Assembly: GCA_036186865.1 (NCBI GenBank)
Contig: AP025071.1
Coordinates: 8,960,521-9,024,520 of the forward strand
Direction: 5' to 3'
Source of the DNA: Eustoma russellianum
Lineage: Eukaryota; Streptophyta; Magnoliopsida; Gentianales; Gentianaceae
DNA length: 64,000 nucleotides
The translations under genes and the position numbers were made by a program. A model generated the notes under the pieces. The model ran no database searches and was not told the DNA's origin. It saw nothing but the letters and a program-made list of their open reading frames with translations. Below, in pieces: positions 1 to 10,960 of this stretch; the first letter of the stretch is position 1; each line of letters begins with the position of its first letter.

Positions 1-1701
1 GATAGATTATATCTATCAAGTTTATTGCAACCAGTAGAGAGGTAGCTTAGTTTCTTTAATGATGCACTATAAATCCAATACTTTGGATAGTAGAAAGTGC
101 ACTTAAAGTTAACTTTGTCTATAAAAACTGGAGTTGGCAATATGTGTGATATTCTTACACATGTAAGAATGATTTTTGAGTTACTATCAAACCAGAGTTT
201 TAATGTTTGTTTTGTGCTGCATATGTGATTTATGAGTCTTAATAGATTTGCATCTAGTTTATGTGAAATCGTTTCATGTATTATGCATGGTGAGAGACAA
301 GAACATGAGTCTTGCTAATCTGTTGAGAAAGTGAAGGAAAATACTAAGACATAAGAAATATGTTTTGTATGATTGTGAAGAAATAGACGCATGTATTTAA
401 TCCCATTTAAATATGGTGTTAAATATTTGTTTTAATGTGTGTAATTTATTTTGCATTTCAACTTAGAGTTTCATAAAACGAGAAATATGCCTAGAAGTTG
501 AAATGTAAAGCATGCTGCTTGTGTATAATAAAAGCATTCTATAGTAAATAATAAGAAATCTAAGAAGGAAAGATTAGATAGCTTGCTTTCTTCCTTCAAG
601 AATAAAGTTTCTTGTTGAAAATGGGTTGACTAAGACTAGTTGTTTATGATGAAGATAAACTTATGGAAATCAAGTTTTCTAGTCTTAGACATTTGTGAGC
701 TTTCTGTAGTAAGTGAACTATTAAGAGATGAAGTTTAATGGTTTGTTGATGCTAGTAGAACTCCATGTTGAAAATGGAATAACTAAGTTTAGTTATGTTC
801 ATGGCCTAATGATGTTGCTTAATTATACATGAAGTTCTTATTCAAGGTGTTTGTTCTCTGATAAAATGTTGTTATGCTATGTGAAAACTTAGAAATCATG
901 GATGATGGATTTCTAGTTTTAGTTGTTAACATTTAGAAAACCATGTTTAAGAAAGTGTTAGTCTTACATTTAGTGAAGTATGAAAAAGGTCTAAACTAAA
1001 TGTAAGGTTGATGAATTAGTGTGAATCTATGGTATGATTGTAGGACCAAAATGGCTAGTTCCTTATGAATTCTGGTTCATAAGAAGACTGTTGGAGTTTA
1101 CTCCAAAGTGACATAGAGAGTTGAGTCTATGTTCATTGTTGAAAGCCTTTTGAATTAATCTATACCATAGCTAGTTGCTTGTTACTATGCGATCAGTTAA
1201 AGATGAACGTTGGAGTAATTGTTAATGATAAATAAAAGTTAGTGTGTGATTAATATAGATCGAGGTGAAATGTGGGGGTCTAGCCTTTCAATACTTTTAT
1301 TTAAAAACAAAGTTATTAGAAAATGTGAATGCTGAGCATGTAAATAACTTGTGTTGTTTAATCACCAAAGTAATGGCCACTATGCTGTTCTAATTGTTTG
1401 ATGATTAATGTTCCAAATCTATAAGGGTGATAGACTTGCTTGCTCTTTATGACACACCATGATAAGATTCATGAGGTTTAGTAATCAAAAGTTTGTATGT
1501 TTGTAAGCATGTTAAGCTTGCTTGATGATGATAATGAAGTGTGATGATTGAATAATAGTTGCAAGCATATGAATGTAGTTAACTAGTATGATGTTATGAT
1601 GAGTTCATCATGCTTGACTATTTGTTGTTGATAAAACTGACTCTTGGATAAGGTCGTTCATGATACTATTGATCATGCTTGTAAGATTCAGTTTGTAGAA
1701 A
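1..1701 (+). other. ORF-less internal region of element A
   Basis: No open frame of convincing length and no retroelement protein motif is visible on either strand. The sequence is AT-rich with loosely repeated words, for example around 613-650 and 765-800. It takes the place of the coding region found in element J. Confidence 0.5.
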
Positions 1702-1902
1702 CAAGTTTGATGATTTGCTTGATAAAAATCATCACAAGTTTGATGATTTGCTTGACAAAAATCATCTCAAGTTTGATGATTTGCTTGACAAAAATCATCC
1801 TAAGTTAGATAATTTGCTTGGTGGTGAATCATCTAAGTTTGATGATTTATTTGACGGAACAATTATCTTAAGTTTGGTGATTTGCTTGTTGAAAAATCAT
1901 CC
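1702..1902 (+). repeat. 33-bp minisatellite, about six units
   Basis: Units start at 1702, 1735, 1768, 1801, 1834 and about 1869. The first three are nearly identical; the last three are diverged and slightly variable in length. A short frame across it reads as repeated DKNHxKFDDLL, which follows from the DNA repeat being a multiple of three and is not good evidence for a protein. Confidence 0.85.
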
Positions 1903-2018
1903 TATTATGTTGAGTGATTTGTTAAAGGAAATCACTGAAAGGATTTCTCATGAGATTGTGCACTATCATGAGCTTCCTTGGGTAAAACATAGCCAATGCA
2001 AGGTATATGAGAGAGACT

Positions 2019-2632
2019 CAACGTAACATCGAGAGGAATGAGACTAACTCCATCTGATGTGAACTCTCTATGACAGGAACCCAACTCACTATTAGTAGAG
2101 ATCCTACAAACGGAGTTCAATGTGGTAAAAACACGTTGTAGAAGAGTTCTGTTAAGTACTATCATATATGTCTCTTCCTATGTTGATGTTCGAGGATAGT
2201 ACTCACTGCATGTTTGAGGGTGAGATGTAAATCTCTTAATGGACAATTCATAGCCATCAAAGATGGTGGTGTGTTGCAGTGCACACTTGATGAATATCAC
2301 CTATATAAGTGTGGAAGTGGGGCCGCTTCCTATGAGAGCTTGGAAAACTCTCTAGAGCGCTTATGAATCCTGGGATTGGGTGCAGGGCCTTTAATGCACC
2401 ACACCGCGAACTTGTAAGAAGTTAGATAATGTCATGTCATTTGTGTGTTCATATAAACAGTAGTGAAATATGTGGTTCAAGACGGTTGTCACCCTATTTC
2501 CGTTTATATAACTGCAAATTGTACTACCGGCCAGTTCAAGACGTTTGTCACTGCTCCGTTATGTGTCATTATCTTCGTTTGATAGTGAAAAGATTGGTTT
2601 ATGTTCGTTCGTTTGAAACTATACAAGCTTGA
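2019..2632 (+). other. Conserved 3' non-coding block of element A
   Basis: This stretch aligns along almost its whole length with the reverse complement of about 55707-56320 in element J, between the end of RNase H and the 3' LTR. It includes a 16-nt hairpin core at 2314-2329 (GAAGTGGGGCCGCTTC) that is also present in elements E and J. No protein is encoded. Confidence 0.8.
2314..2329 (+). promoter_or_regulatory. Conserved hairpin core, element A
   Basis: GAAGTGGGGCCGCTTC can fold with GAAG paired to CTTC, then a T-G wobble and GC pairs, leaving a very small G-rich loop. The identical 16 nt occur at 42946-42961 (E) and, reversed, at 56012-56027 (J). The function is unknown; conservation across three diverged families suggests a cis-acting RNA element. 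Confidence 0.6.
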
Positions 2633-2646
2633 ATCATGTGGGAGAT
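2633..2646 (+). other. Polypurine tract of element A
   Basis: The sequence ATCATGTGGGAGAT directly precedes the LTR start TGTTGG. Element J has the matching tract on the other strand beside its 3' LTR. It would prime plus-strand DNA synthesis. Confidence 0.7.
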
Positions 2647-3540
2647 TGTTGGAAAAGTACTTAAAAGTACTTTAAATCTTGTGATCCAACCTTGTATAGT
2701 GTTATGTGACCTATTGATAGGAGATTGGATGAAGTTTGGAGTGTTTTATGAAGAATGGAAGGAAATGGGGGCGTTCCAAACACTTTAAGCGCCTAATGTA
2801 GGCGTTCGAAGTGTTCTGGAATACTTCCAGACACTTGAAGCGCCTAATGTAGGCGTTCGAAGTGTTCGGGAACACTTCCAGAACACTTCGAACGCCTTGT
2901 ATAGGCGTTCGATGTCACATGAAGCGCCTAATGTGTCGTTCGATGTCACATGAAGCGCCTAATGTGACCCGACTGTTCACAAAAGATGCATCTTCTTCTC
3001 CAAATGACATCTCCTTTCATATTGAACGTCCATAACCGATTCATGGAGGAAAAATCTGCAGAAAAATGGTCTTTTGAACTTGTCTCAAAGCCTATAAATA
3101 GTAGGCTTTGCTATCTTCAATATATAGATGAAAAACTCTTGAATTCTTGTGAAAAAATTCTGCAGCATTCTTCTTCTACCTTTCACTATCATTCACTTCT
3201 ACTAAACAAGTTCAATACTTTCTCTCTAAGAGCAATAGAAAGGAAGTAAGCCGTTATATCCTGGGAAGCATTTGTCTGAAGACTACCTTGCTCACCGGTA
3301 GAGGCAAAATTGCTTTAAGGACAGTGACAATCTAGTCACGTCTCGGCTGTTTTGGTTTGTTGTTCTTGTTGTTTTTCCAATTGATTCTATACCAAATTCT
3401 CATGAAATTCATCATTTTCTAAAACCCTTTGTTACAGATTCACTTTGTGTTTCCTAGCATAACAACGGTGTTCTTGGACGAATTTGTCAAACTGTTATAT
3501 TCCATGTTTGATAACCATATCGACCCATATTTTTCCAACA
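2647..3540 (+). repeat. 3' LTR of element A
   Basis: An 894-bp LTR running from TGTTGG to CCAACA. A TATA box lies at 3093-3100. Downstream of it, sequence from about 3175 to 3350 matches the R/U5 part of element J's LTR, including the CAAAATTGCTTTAAG segment at 3305-3319. The upstream part differs from J and holds inverted 17-bp repeats (2767-2965). TATA box and polarity agree with plus-strand orientation. Confidence 0.85.
2767..2965 (+). repeat. Palindromic repeat array in U3 of element A
   Basis: Repeated blocks read AGGCGTTCGAAGTGTTC, its inverse GAACACTTCGAACGCCT, and AAGCGCCTAATGT. Direct and inverted copies alternate, so the single strand could fold into several hairpins. The array lies upstream of the TATA box, where element J has ATCGAT-type arrays. 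Confidence 0.75.
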
Positions 3541-3869
3541 AGTTTGAAAAAATTTATCCTCCATTTTACTTTCTGGCAAATTACGCACAAAACATAGTTT
3601 TAAATAGTATATTTATGCGTATGTTTTGAAATCGCCTAAGTAATCGTGTTATACGAAGCTTGGCTCTTTAAGGATTTGTTCCTGCAATTCTATGTATTTA
3701 TACTTTACTGTTTCTAGCTACTGAATTCTGCTTAGGTTAGTCGATTATTTTTGCACTTTCACATTTTAACCACTAAGATCTGCACTTTCACATTTTAACC
3801 ACTAAGATCTGCTCAGGTTAGCCGTTGTTTTTTTTCAAAGTTTCTGAGTGAAGACCTGCTAGAGTAGTG
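3541..3869. other. Intergap: 3' region of Tat element T, no gene seen
   Basis: Between the LTR of element A and the decayed integrase end of element T. I see no protein motif. A 29-bp unit (TGCACTTTCACATTTTAACC...) is tandemly duplicated at about 3753-3810. It may be the 3' non-coding part of element T, but no LTR of T is recognisable. Confidence 0.4.
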
Positions 3870-4323
3870 GGACCTACCTAGGTTTTCTTAGCTTCACGAT
3901 GGAGTTCGAAGTCAAGGCCTGCTTGACTACCGAGACCTGATATAGTGAGTTATATTCAAGCTTGCGAGACCCTACTTGATTTTTTCTAATGTAAGCTCTC
4001 AGCGGAGCTGCGTAGTTATCGTTGGCATCTAAAGATTTCATTGAAAAGATAATGAAAAAACTAACTTTCATTTCATTGACCAGAAATAGTTTACTTTGCA
4101 TAATAGTCGTTCCTTTTGAAGTGAGTTCATAAATGAAAGGGCTTCAAGTGGAAAAGGCTTGAATGACTATATAAGGACCTTCCCATTTGTGTGCCAAACT
4201 TCCAGTAGGCTCAGCTTTACTTATTGCATTTTCTATTAAGAAGTGGTCACCAGCCTTGAAGCAAACACGGTGCACCTTGGAATTATAATACTAAGCAATC
4301 AAGCTTCTATGCTTAGTCATTCA
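3870..4323 (-). pseudogene. Tat-type gypsy integrase C-terminal end (element T)
   Basis: The minus-strand translation from 4323 leftwards contains a broken YY..KV...F..GD motif followed by KWEGPYIV, the C-terminal module after the integrase core in Tat-lineage Ty3/gypsy polyproteins. It continues directly from 25122-26055 once element B and one ATTCA copy are removed. Several in-frame stops are present. After about 4100 the resemblance fades. Confidence 0.7.
4319..4323. repeat. Target-site duplication of element B, left
   Basis: ATTCA here matches ATTCA at 25122-25126, flanking element B exactly. Confidence 0.85.
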
Positions 4324-5549
4324 TATAGCGTCCCGCTCCCGAGCCCTAGCATCGGGAACGGTACATCCGCCATAGTCTGCTGAGAGATCTACAAGGCATC
4401 GAATCAACTTCTTACATATCGAAAATGATGTCGAATTTTTTTTCCGGAAACGTTAATTATACTCAAATTAAAACGAAAATAAACATCGATACCATAATGA
4501 ACAAGTTCTGGGTTAACGAGACCCAACATTTTAACACTTTTCCTGAAGTCCAAAAATAAATGTACTAAAGAAGTCTATGAAGGTCCCAGGATATAAATAA
4601 GAAACAATCAGTCGCGGAGTCCCCTCATGTCCTAAGTGTTGTTATCATCCTGCCTACTTAGCTATGTCTATCCCGTCCTCAGCGAAGATATGGTCGTACT
4701 CCTCATCCGACTCACCTGGGAAAGTAGGGGTGAGTGAAAAAATCACCCAGTAGATGCCCTCCTCAAACCAATACAAGACACGCATACCGAAATAATATAA
4801 CCACATAGCACATAATAGAACATAGCATAAGATAGAGTAAGTGCGATAATTAAATAACTCCACATAAAAATACGCAACTACGTAATGCATGCCTTCACAA
4901 ACGCGTCACACGCAACGAGAATCAAGTCACGCGATATGAATCTATACCTACATGCAATGCATGATCCCGGGATTTACTGGATGCCTATAGCCCGTACACT
5001 ACAATCCTCCCCAACCGATGCCCGTGGCCCGTACACCACGATCCACCATAACCTAGTGCTCATAGCCCGTACACCACAATCCACTCCATTCGAATGTCTG
5101 AGACCCGTACATCTCAGCCCACTCCGAATGCAATACACGTGCTATGAATGCAATAACGAAATCGCCTAGGGCCCTTCCACCCATCATCGCCATCTCCGGC
5201 ACTCAATATTTGGTTTCGTAAATTATCCGAATGATGGAAAGTTATTATTTATCACCACTCATATTTTGCCTTAGCTTGTATAAATTTTCTAGATTTTTCT
5301 ACTATTTTTCCCTTATTAACTTCTATTTATAACTAATTAATTTTAATTACTTAAGTCTACCAAAATTCAGAAATTAAGTGAAAATAATTAGATTTTGACT
5401 TTTGTATTTTTTGGAAAATTTGGGATTTTCTGGTACTTAATTATATTTTTCTAGAATTTAAAATTATTTATTTCCTAATTTCTAAATTCCAAAAATAGTT
5501 AAATTAATTACTTAAATAAATTTCTCCTTTTTTTCCTTTCTAGGCCTGG

Positions 5550-5800
5550 TCACGATACGACCCCAAACCTTCTTTCTGGCCTAGCCTGCTGCCAGGCCTG
5601 ATATGCCTAGCTTTTCTATTTTTAATATATTGTGAGGTTAATGGGCCGGCCTGCTTCGGTTCGGTCCGCTGGCCATCCGGCCCGGCCTCGCTAGCCAGCT
5701 TGTTTTTTGCCTGAAATTTTTTTATATATACAACGGGTAAATGGCCCTAGCCCCAGTAGCCACCAGCCAGTCGGCCTGTTAGCTAGCCTGGTCTGTGCGT
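5550..5800. repeat. GGCC/CCGGCC palindrome-rich patch in LTR of B
   Basis: A GC-rich island in otherwise AT-rich LTR sequence, made of recurring GCCTGGCC, GGCCGGCC and CCAGCC words. Similar islands occur at 14480-14700, 20110-20300 and 23935-24190 in the other LTRs of B and C. There is no evidence of coding. Confidence 0.6.
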
Positions 5801-6170
5801 GGGAGGCCACGCGCGACCTCCCCAACGGCACGTGAGACACATGCTCCGCCACTGCGACCCTTTTTTCAATTCCAACCCCCATTTTATCTTATTTCCAGTC
5901 TACAAGGACCTATTCTAAGGCCAAAACACAAATTTTAAAATGCTCCAAATATGAAAATTCCACCTTTTTAATTCCTATAGGGGTGGTTTCAATATGATCC
6001 AACTCATACCATCGATTACACACACACACACATATGAGGCATAAAAAGTACATCTCATGCTTTTTAATATAAAACGAAATACAAAGATAACATCTTAATG
6101 AATACGAATGACAAATCACGTTAATATACATCAAGACATGCATGAATCATACTCGTTTGAGGGAGGAAGA

Positions 6171-8832
6171 TGTTGAGAAAAGGGTTTGAGTGATTTACAA
6201 ATGCATGATTTAAATGCTATGTGCTTACGAAATGTATGAATAAATTATTACGTGACACATTTATGTGATAAACATGCTTTATATGCTTATATATATTGTT
6301 GCCGTACTAACAAGCCACGAAGTGTTAAAGCTTACATCATATGGTAAACATTTGTTGTCTTTGTACTATTTTTAGGTGCCACCATTAATGAACTAAACTG
6401 TTTCATTAAGTGAAGTGCTTAAGTTAATGAACTAACTAGTTCATTAAATGAAGACATATTTGGTGAAAGCTATATGGAAACAAATTTGAAAATGGAAAGT
6501 CTCCTCCCCATTCCTTCTACATGCCATATATATATATTATATTCATATTTTTTAAAAAGGCACTATATACGTATATTCTGACGTACCACCGTCACATATA
6601 TTATAAATATACGTCGACGTCACACCACTATGTACATCTCATATTTATGAGTATATTCAGATCTTATATCATATGATATAAGTCATGGTGACGTCAAAAT
6701 AATAACGACATGCTACAAGGTCATAAACCGAAAATTGTCGTATCGGCTGACTATCGAAACTTCACCGACATGTCACGTACTTGCCATATAAAGATGGCCA
6801 GCCCATATACATAAAAAATGCTTAAAAATTTTATGGATCACATGTTACAATCATCCACTAAGTCATACCATGTTGGCACACACAAATCACCCACAATTTA
6901 GCCTAGATTTGTGGAGAATTCAAACTCAATTTTATTTTTGCACATGAGCGTTTTCTACTCAGCTATTGGAGCTGAATATACACTTCATTTTATGTATATT
7001 ATGTGTGACATAATATATATTACATGAGTAAGAAGTTTGAAATTAATCGGAAAAAAATCGTGTAATCGATGAAAGTCGAAAATTCGGTTTTCTACGAACA
7101 TACACACATGTGACGTTTTTGGCATAGGTGTAACATGTATCTACACACTTTTTTTACACATTCATGACATGTTAAAGTGTTCTAGAAAATTCAAAACAGA
7201 GCTGATTATTATTTGCCATATATGTGTAAATATTGTGCATTATTTGACAAAGCTTACTAAAATAAAATTTCAGCACATGTGCAGCTCTATACACACGCCT
7301 ACTACATATTGTTAGAGACAAGGTGGAGCTTATTTGGCATTTCAATTGGTGGAGGACATGCCACAGAAGATTGCTGACATTGAAGAGGGCACCACACAAG
7401 GAAAGATTTCAAAATACAACACATGCTGAAAATTCAGCACATGTTGCAATAGTGGGCGATTTCTACACCCTTAATGGCCTCAATTTGTTTCCCAAAATTC
7501 AAGGGATTAAATGTGATGTTATGGTAATTGTTTGAATTGATTTTAAGCACATGTTTTGAGAATTTTTTGTGTAAAATTTACAGCTCACTAAAGGGTGTCA
7601 AGATGGACCAATCAACAAGGGACAAGTAAACAAGGTCAAGTCATCCTTCCAATCATATTGCGCCAAGTAAGCAAGATTGTGTCATCTTCTACACAAGGCA
7701 ATATTCCAAGGACATTAAATAAAATTCTCAAGAAGGGAGAAAACCTAAAGGAGGCGGCCAAATGTGAATAAAAGGGAGAAGTTAGTGCAAAATAAGGCCA
7801 AGCTACAACTCACATTCTCTCAAGTGCAAAAAGCTATACTTCTTTCTTCTTCTCCTTTTCTTCTTTTTCTTCTCTCAAGCCTATTGTTCATATATTATAC
7901 ATATTGTATAGGCTTTGAATATACCACACATACACGTTCAATTATTGTAAAAGGTTGATCAAGGTGTGATCAAACCTTCATTCAATCGGTAGTGATGTTC
8001 GTGATTGATTTGCTTGATTGTTGTGATTGTAAAAGGATGGAGTTAGAGTTTAGATCCAGTCACCCTTGTGGTAAGTTGTTTTTGGTGTTTAGTGATAATC
8101 GAAGAAGGTTCACTCGAAGATTGGAGTAGGTTGATTTAACCGAACCAGTATAAAATCCTTGGTGTTCTTACTTTACTGTACTTTACTTTCATTTTTTTTC
8201 AGTTTTCTGCATTGATTTCATTATGACGGTAAAAATAGTAAACGATTTTTAAAAATCATAAAATTTTGCAGAAACATAGCCACACGTCCTAGTTTTCATT
8301 TGGCAAAAGTTTCACCCCATTTGGATAAGTATAAGTTAATCAAACGTTAATAGTTCTGAGACTAGTGCAATCTAATTTTCAGATTTGCAACGGTTGGGAA
8401 TATCAACGTGGTTGACATACTTGCCAAAGAAATTTTGAAAAACTATTTCAACCATTCTAAGTATCCTAAGGATCATTCCATAAAAATTTCAGATCATTTG
8501 GAGTTGTAAATTAATAGGAATAAATTTTTCATTTTGAAGAACAGTTTCTGGCAGATTGATGCAATCTTGGTAAAAACGTTTTTTCAAGTCCTTATACTTT
8601 GAATTTGGATCTGAAGTTTTTATGACACATACAAAACATCTCAAAATACTTCGTCACCAAATTTCAAGATTTTTGAAGGTTTATAACCTGATCATCCAGT
8701 TAATCAAAAACTGGGTCTGAAAACAGAATCTGTTTTCAGAAGTGGGTAATTGGTAACAAAAGTTTTTGAAAACCAATTTTTTCCGCATCCACTATTCAAC
8801 CTCCCTTCTAGTGGTGCTATACAGGTCCTAAA
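6171..8832 (+). mobile_element. Element D: SIRE-type solo LTR
   Basis: A 2,662-bp sequence flanked by GAAGA (6166-6170 and 8833-8837). The uninterrupted host sequence is seen in the other LTR of B near 24620. It begins TGTTGAGAAA, like the LTR of element G, and its end (CCACTATTCA...CTAGTGGTG) matches the inner side of G's terminus. The last bases are CCTAAA instead of the expected CCAACA, probably mutated. There is no internal region, so I infer a solo LTR left by LTR-LTR recombination. Confidence 0.85.
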
Positions 8833-9334
8833 GAAGAGGCACCTACCTTGAACTTGTAGATTAAAAGTGATAAAACAAGAACATGTTTGATGATATACGA
8901 CTAGCTCCTTCCTTTTCCCTTCTTTTTCTCTATTTTCTTTTCTTTTCCTTCCTTCCCTTGCTTGAACACGTTTTTTTTTCTTTTTACTATTGTTGGCCGA
9001 TTTTCAGAAGTGAGGGAGGGGAAGGGGATGAATGCCATTTAATAGGAAGGGGAAAGAAGAAAAATAGAGAGAGAAATTAGGGGATAGAGTTGAGGAAAAT
9101 AAAGAATAGATTTGGTTAGGATTTTAAATTCCAACCAAATACAACCAAATTTATCCCTAAATTCCTAAAAAACCAAATTTATCCCTAAATTCCTAACCCA
9201 CAAGGCACACACAGCAAAAACACATAATTATATATTAGTTATTTGTTATTTAATTTTCTTTTATTTACTTACCAATTTTATCTATTATTTATTTATTAAT
9301 AATAATTTTATTTTTTAAATTCCCGGTTATAACA

Positions 9335-9352
9335 TCCTACCCCCCTTACAAG
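9335..9352 (-). other. Polypurine tract of element B
   Basis: Minus-strand CTTGTAAGGGGGGTAGGA lies directly next to the 3' LTR start. The same tract with its flanking GAGGACGAAACTT occurs at 19265-19292 in element C. Confidence 0.85.
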
Positions 9353-9379
9353 AAGTTTCGTCCTCTAAACTTGACATAC

Positions 9380-10960
9380 CTTAATCGAAGAGCTGTGGAT
9401 ATCTCTCTCGTATCTGCTCCTCGAGCTCTCAAGTTGCCTCGCGCTCTGTATGTTTGATACACTGAACTTTAACATAAGGGAGGACCTGGTGTCTCAATAC
9501 CTGGTCCTTGCGATCCACGATCCTGATAGGTTTCTCCTCATATGTTGTGTTCGGTCGAATCCTTAACGGCGGTGCATCTAGAACATGGCTCGGATCTGGA
9601 ACATATCTCCTCAGTCGAGAAACATGAAAGACGCTGTGTACTTGGGCCAAGGCCGGGGGTAACACCAGTCGGTATCCCAAAGTACCGACCCTCTCGAGTA
9701 CCTCATATGGACCAATGTAGCGAGCCTCAGCTTACCCTTCAAACCAAATCGTGTAACTCCCTTTATGGTCGACACCCTCAAGTAAACCTTCTCGCCCACA
9801 GCAAACTCTAGAGGACGTCTCTTTGAATCCGCACAACTTTTGCGTCTGTCTTGAGCAACCTTGAGTCTATCATGGATCAACTTCACTTTCTCTCTAGTCT
9901 GCTCGACCAACTCAAGATCGGTAATAACACGCTCACCCACCTCATCCCAATGAATAGGGGACCTGCACTTACGTCCATAGAGCGCCTCAAAGGGTGCCAT
10001 GCCGATGGCACTGTGGTGACTGTTTTAAGAGAGCTCAATTAACTTGATCATACCATCCCCGTTCCTCTTGAAGTCTAGGGCGCACGTCCTTAACATGTCT
10101 TCCAATGTCTGAATGATCCTCTCTGACTATCAATCAGTCTGGGGATGAAACGCAGTGCTCAAATGTAGCTCCATCCCCAACCTTCTCTGACATGCTGACC
10201 AAAATCTGGAAGTGGATCTCGGATCACGGTCTGAGACTATACTGACGGGAACTCTATGAAGGCTGACAATGTTATCAATATAAAGTGTCACTAATCTCTC
10301 CAAGGTCACATCGCTCAGCACGGGCAGAAAATGATGAGACTTCGTCAGTCGATCAACAATCACCCAAAACATGACGTTGCCGTTCCTTGTTTTCTGGAGT
10401 CCTACAACAAAATCCATCGTCACGTGCTCCCAATTCCACTCCGGTATCTCCAATGACAACATCAATCCTCCTGGCCTCTGATGCTCTACCTTAACTTGCT
10501 GACAAACAAGACACCTCTCAATGAACTCAGCGATGTGTCTCTTCATACCACTCCACTAGTAGTGTTTCTTCAGATCATTATACATCTTTGTCGCACATGG
10601 ATGAATCGACAACTTCGAGTTGTGTGCCTCCTTCAGCAACTCCTTCCTTAGATCCTAAACATCAGGCACGCACAACCTTCCTTGGTACCAAATACTGCCA
10701 TCATCATGAATCTGAAAGCTCTCAACCAGACTGGTCAACATTCTCTCTCGGATATCTCTAAGCGTCACATCCTCCTTCTGCGCCTCCTTAATCCGCTCAA
10801 TAAGAGATGGTGTAATAATCAAGGCAGCCAAAACTTTAGTAGTGGAATCAACAATGTCAAGATCAAACTCTGCCATCTCTTTCTCCAATGGTGTCTGTCT
10901 GGCGTGACTGGACTTTCTACTCAAGGCATCTGCAACTTGGTTCGCCTTCCCCGGAGATAA
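9380..10960 (-). pseudogene. Integrase with chromodomain-type tail, element B
   Basis: Read right to left, the zinc-binding region includes CLVCQQVK (about 10500), then the catalytic core with DFVVGL and SDRDPR (10130-10546), a GPY/F-like region (9611-10000) and a tail with LRRYVPDPSHVL, SYEEKP-like sequence and EEQIRERYPQLF (9380-9680). The tail resembles the degenerate chromodomain of Tekay elements. Integrase inserts the cDNA; the chromodomain usually targets chromatin. Stops and frameshifts separate the pieces, including around 10001-10129, so no functional protein is expected. Confidence 0.85.

Larger units (their letters stand above)
1..3540 (+). mobile_element. Element A: 3' part of an ORF-less Ty1/copia element
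   Basis: The visible part is an internal region, a conserved 3' non-coding block (2019-2632), a purine tract and one LTR (2647-3540). Its 5' end lies outside the window. The 3' block and the LTR downstream part clearly resemble those of element J (54899-60869, opposite strand). Where J has its RNase H and pol genes, A has only AT-rich sequence with no recognisable protein. I infer a large non-autonomous derivative (LARD-like) of a J relative. Without the left end I cannot see a target-site duplication or say whether A sits in host element T. Confidence 0.75.
4324..9334 (-). repeat. 3' LTR of element B, interrupted by D
   Basis: On the minus strand it begins TGTTATAACC (9334) and ends near 4324. 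Without D and one GAAGA copy it is about 2.34 kb. It aligns with 22464-25121 throughout except for the 239-bp insert in that copy. The U5 end (CTCGGGAGC, GATGCTAGGGCTC) is shared with element C. By eye the two LTRs show many mismatches, so the insertion is old. Confidence 0.9.

Noticed and set aside
1715..2026. 103-codon frame with DKNH repeats as a small protein gene
   Set aside because: It is explained by the 33-bp minisatellite; there is no conserved start context, and the frame runs into non-coding 3' sequence of element A.
6020..6033. (AC)n tract as a regulatory element
   Set aside because: A short dinucleotide run present in both LTRs of B; nothing links it to a function.
7764..7958. 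Small hydrophobic frame in solo LTR D as a membrane protein
   Set aside because: It lies in LTR sequence rich in CTT/TTC and has no counterpart in the related LTR of G.
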